Of a DNA stretch of 64,000 bases, positions 62,406 through 64,000 are shown in pieces; position 1 is the first letter of the stretch; every line of letters begins with the position of its first letter. The DNA is taken from the NCBI RefSeq assembly GCF_947503045.1, contig NZ_CANNCF010000004.1, positions 372,001 to 436,000 on the forward strand, given 5' to 3'. The position numbers and the translations under genes were made by a program. The notes beneath the pieces were generated by a model that saw nothing but the letters and a program-made list of their open reading frames with translations, searched no databases and was not told the origin of the DNA. Source of the stretch: an uncultured Tateyamaria sp. (lineage in GTDB: Bacteria > Pseudomonadota > Alphaproteobacteria > Rhodobacterales > Rhodobacteraceae).

Positions 62406-63410
62406 GTGACCAACCGCCAGATCACCCTCACCGCCTTGCCCCAAGGGGCGCTTGGCCCGCAGCATTTCGAACTGGGTGAGGCGCCGATGCCAGAGCCCGG
62501 CGAGGGCGACGTGCTGCTGCGCACCATCCTGATGAGCATCGACGCCGCAAATCGGTCGTGGATGCAGGGCGCGACCTACCGCGATGCCGTACAGGCCGGG
62601 GACGCGATGCCGACCTACGCGATCTGCGAAGTGATCAACAGCCGCTCACCGCGCCTCAAAGCCGGCGACATCGTCGCCGCCGAATCCATCTGGGCCGATC
62701 ACGTGGTGCGCCCCGCCCACAAGGTGCAGAAACTGCCGCCCGTCCGGCCCCTCACCCACTTGCTTAGTGTCTACGGCATCGCTGGAAAAACCGCCTTTCA
62801 CGGTCTTTTGCAAATCGGCAAGCCCTTGGCAGGAGAAACCATTGTTGTGTCTGCCGCCGCCGGCTCGGTCGGGGGATATGTGGGCCAGATCGGCAAGGCG
62901 CTTGGCTGCCGCGTCGTCGGCATCGCCGGGGGTGCAGAAAAATGCAGCTTTGTACGTGATGAATTGGGATTCGATGACTGCGTCGACTACCGCGCGGGTG
63001 GCCTCTTCAAAGCCCTGCGCGCGGCCTGCCCGGACGGGGTCGACGTCTATTTCGACAATGTCGGCGGCGCCGTACTGGAGACCGTGCTGGGCCTGATGAA
63101 CGAACGTGGGCGCATCGCCTGCTGCGGCGCGATCAGCCAGTACGACACCGAAACCCCCACCGGCCCGCGCAACCTGCCGGGCGTCGTGGTGGTCAAGCGG
63201 CTGCGGATGGAAGGGTTTATCGTCATGGACTTTGCCCGCGACGACGCCAAGGCCACCCGCGCGCTGCAGGCCTGGGTGCAGGCAGGCCAGATCAAGGTTT
63301 TCGAGGACGTGGTCGACGGCCTCGAAAATGCGCCATCTGCCCTCATCGGCCTCTTGAACGGGGACAACAAAGGCAAACGCATGGTCCGTGTGGGGCCTGA
63401 TCCGCAATGA
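62406..63410 (+). CDS. NADP-dependent MDR oxidoreductase (CurA / prostaglandin reductase type)
   Basis: A 334-residue reductase beginning VTNRQITLTALPQG. DVLLRTILMSIDAANRSWM near residue 38, YGIAGKTAFHGLL near 122, the dinucleotide site VSAAAGSVGGYVGQIGKALG near 150 and DVYFDNVGGAVLETVLG near 215 are typical of the CurA/YncB/leukotriene reductase branch. These reduce enals and enones. GTG 62406 is the start; no ATG fits. MaoC overlaps by ATGA, so the pair is coupled. Confidence 0.9.
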   Translation: MTNRQITLTALPQGALGPQHFELGEAPMPEPGEGDVLLRTILMSIDAANRSWMQGATYRDAVQAGDAMPTYAICEVINSRSPRLKAGDIVAAESIWADHVVRPAHKVQKLPPVRPLTHLLSVYGIAGKTAFHGLLQIGKPLAGETIVVSAAAGSVGGYVGQIGKALGCRVVGIAGGAEKCSFVRDELGFDDCVDYRAGGLFKALRAACPDGVDVYFDNVGGAVLETVLGLMNERGRIACCGAISQYDTETPTGPRNLPGVVVVKRLRMEGFIVMDFARDDAKATRALQAWVQAGQIKVFEDVVDGLENAPSALIGLLNGDNKGKRMVRVGPDPQ

Positions 63411-63880
63411 GCATCGACGAGGCCCTTGCCCACATCCGCAAGGACATCGATCAAGAGGTCGGCGTGTCGAACTGGATCACCGTCGATCAGGCGATGATCG
63501 ACCAGTTTGCTGAAACCACCCATGACGATCAGTGGATCCATATCGACCCGGACCGGGCCGCGCGGGACACCCCTTTTGGCGGCACCATCGCGCATGGGTT
63601 TCTGACGCTCAGCCTTGCCAGCCGCTTTGCCTATGATTGTTTCCCGATGCTGCCGGGTCAGGTGATGGGGATCAATTACGGCTTCGAACGCTTGCGCTTT
63701 TTGTCGCCCGTCCGTCCCGGCGCGCGCTTGCGGGGGCGGTTTGTGCTGCGCGATGTCCAGATGCGCAAGCCGACCGAACTGCTCAGGCGCACCGAAATGA
63801 CCATCGAAATCGACGGAAAAGACAGGCCCGCGCTTGTGGCAGATTGGCTTGGGTTGGTCGTCTTTGCGCCGCCCGCCTGA
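63407..63880 (+). CDS. MaoC family (R)-specific enoyl-CoA hydratase-like protein
   Basis: A 157-residue hot-dog enzyme. The hydratase motif is clear: HDDQWIHIDPDRAARDTPFGGTIAHGF is represented by Asp and His in THDDQWIHID near residue 45 and GGTIAHGFLTLSL near 62. It should hydrate trans-2-enoyl-CoA to (3R)-hydroxyacyl-CoA, suiting the MFE-2-type SDR encoded at 58871. It overlaps the MDR gene by four bases. The next gene, aroQ, is 63 bp on. Confidence 0.92.
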   Translation: MSIDEALAHIRKDIDQEVGVSNWITVDQAMIDQFAETTHDDQWIHIDPDRAARDTPFGGTIAHGFLTLSLASRFAYDCFPMLPGQVMGINYGFERLRFLSPVRPGARLRGRFVLRDVQMRKPTELLRRTEMTIEIDGKDRPALVADWLGLVVFAPPA

Positions 63881-63943
63881 CCAGCAGACTGGACAGAGCA
63901 TGTGCAGACCCGCTAACACCATGGCAATTCAAAGGTAATTCCC

Positions 63944-64000
63944 ATGACTTCTGTCCTTGTCCTGAACGGGCCCAACCTGAACCTTCTTGGCACCCGGCAA
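63944..64000 (+). CDS. aroQ: 3-Dehydroquinate dehydratase type II, 3' end outside window
   Basis: Only the first 19 codons are present, but VLVLNGPNLNLLGTRQ is the unmistakable N-terminus of type II dehydroquinase, the third shikimate-pathway enzyme. The gene runs off the right edge. AAAGGTAA provides the ribosome site about ten bases before ATG 63944. The same pathway's first enzyme (aroG) is at 34973, not linked as an operon. Confidence 0.93.
   Translation, partial: MTSVLVLNGPNLNLLGTRQ

Noticed and set aside
1-64000. CRISPR array, prophage, insertion sequence or gene transfer island
   Set aside because: No regularly spaced repeats, transposase, integrase or phage structural genes were seen, and gene order and composition look like core chromosome throughout.

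Overview
The window reads as chromosomal DNA of a marine alphaproteobacterium of the Roseobacter group (Rhodobacteraceae). The evidence is gene content and synteny rather than a 16S sequence: DMSP demethylase DmdA followed by acryloyl-CoA reductase AcuI, a methanethiol oxidase of the SBP56 family, the Rhodobacter-type trgA-trgB-cysK locus, a stand-alone pterin-binding methyltransferase as in split methionine synthases, and GC-rich genes with tight ATGA-type overlaps. No phage, transposon, plasmid function or CRISPR array is visible. The genus cannot be fixed from this sequence.

Layout. 1-2056: a gene cut by the window edge, a short-chain dehydrogenase and a membrane protein joined to mtoX. 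2057-9002: DMSP and methanethiol locus. A GntR-type regulator gene leads mtoX and the membrane protein on the minus strand. Divergently, DUF2182, DUF1326, DinB-like, dmdA, acuI and a HIT gene run on the plus strand. A 24-bp palindrome (4292-4315) lies between the two units. 9310-15810: a BCCT osmolyte transporter, a small secreted protein, a class V aminotransferase, DNA photolyase and cyclopropane fatty acid synthase. 15831-21820: trgA-trgB-cysK, a large MscS-type channel, an alanyl-tRNA editing protein and tRNA-Ser(GGA). 22306-28815: a chemotaxis cluster with cheB-cheD converging on a seven-gene minus-strand operon. 29014-31356: one-carbon genes (pterin-binding methyltransferase, MetF-like reductase, PF13769 protein).

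31635-40610: housekeeping genes (ppx, rlmE, class II DAHP synthase, yicC, gmk, gamma carbonic anhydrase, a transsulfuration-family enzyme) with a GlxA-type regulator and a PAS protein. 40625-47976: the complete phosphate regulon phoR-pstSCAB-phoU-phoB with a Pho box of three 11-bp-spaced repeats before pstS. 48194-50222: a small membrane-anchored protein plus a chemoreceptor. 50402-52437: tryptophan degradation (kynA, kynU). 53367-63880: acyl-CoA metabolism (thioesterase, ACAD10/LvaA-type kinase, thiolase, two SDRs, two MDR reductases, MaoC hydratase). The right edge cuts aroQ.

How the parts connect. DmdA moves a methyl group from DMSP to tetrahydrofolate and leaves methylmercaptopropionate, whose further breakdown releases methanethiol. 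MtoX oxidises methanethiol to formaldehyde, sulfide and H2O2. AcuI removes toxic acryloyl-CoA, the BCCT carrier may import DMSP or betaine, and the MetF/methyltransferase pair can process methyl-folate. The most interesting element is the regulator-operator pair that could switch demethylation and methanethiol oxidation together. With it come two Met/Cys-rich proteins of unknown function (DUF2182, DUF1326) that are candidates for supplying metal to MtoX. These links are inferences from position and motif; the gene identities themselves are mostly secure.
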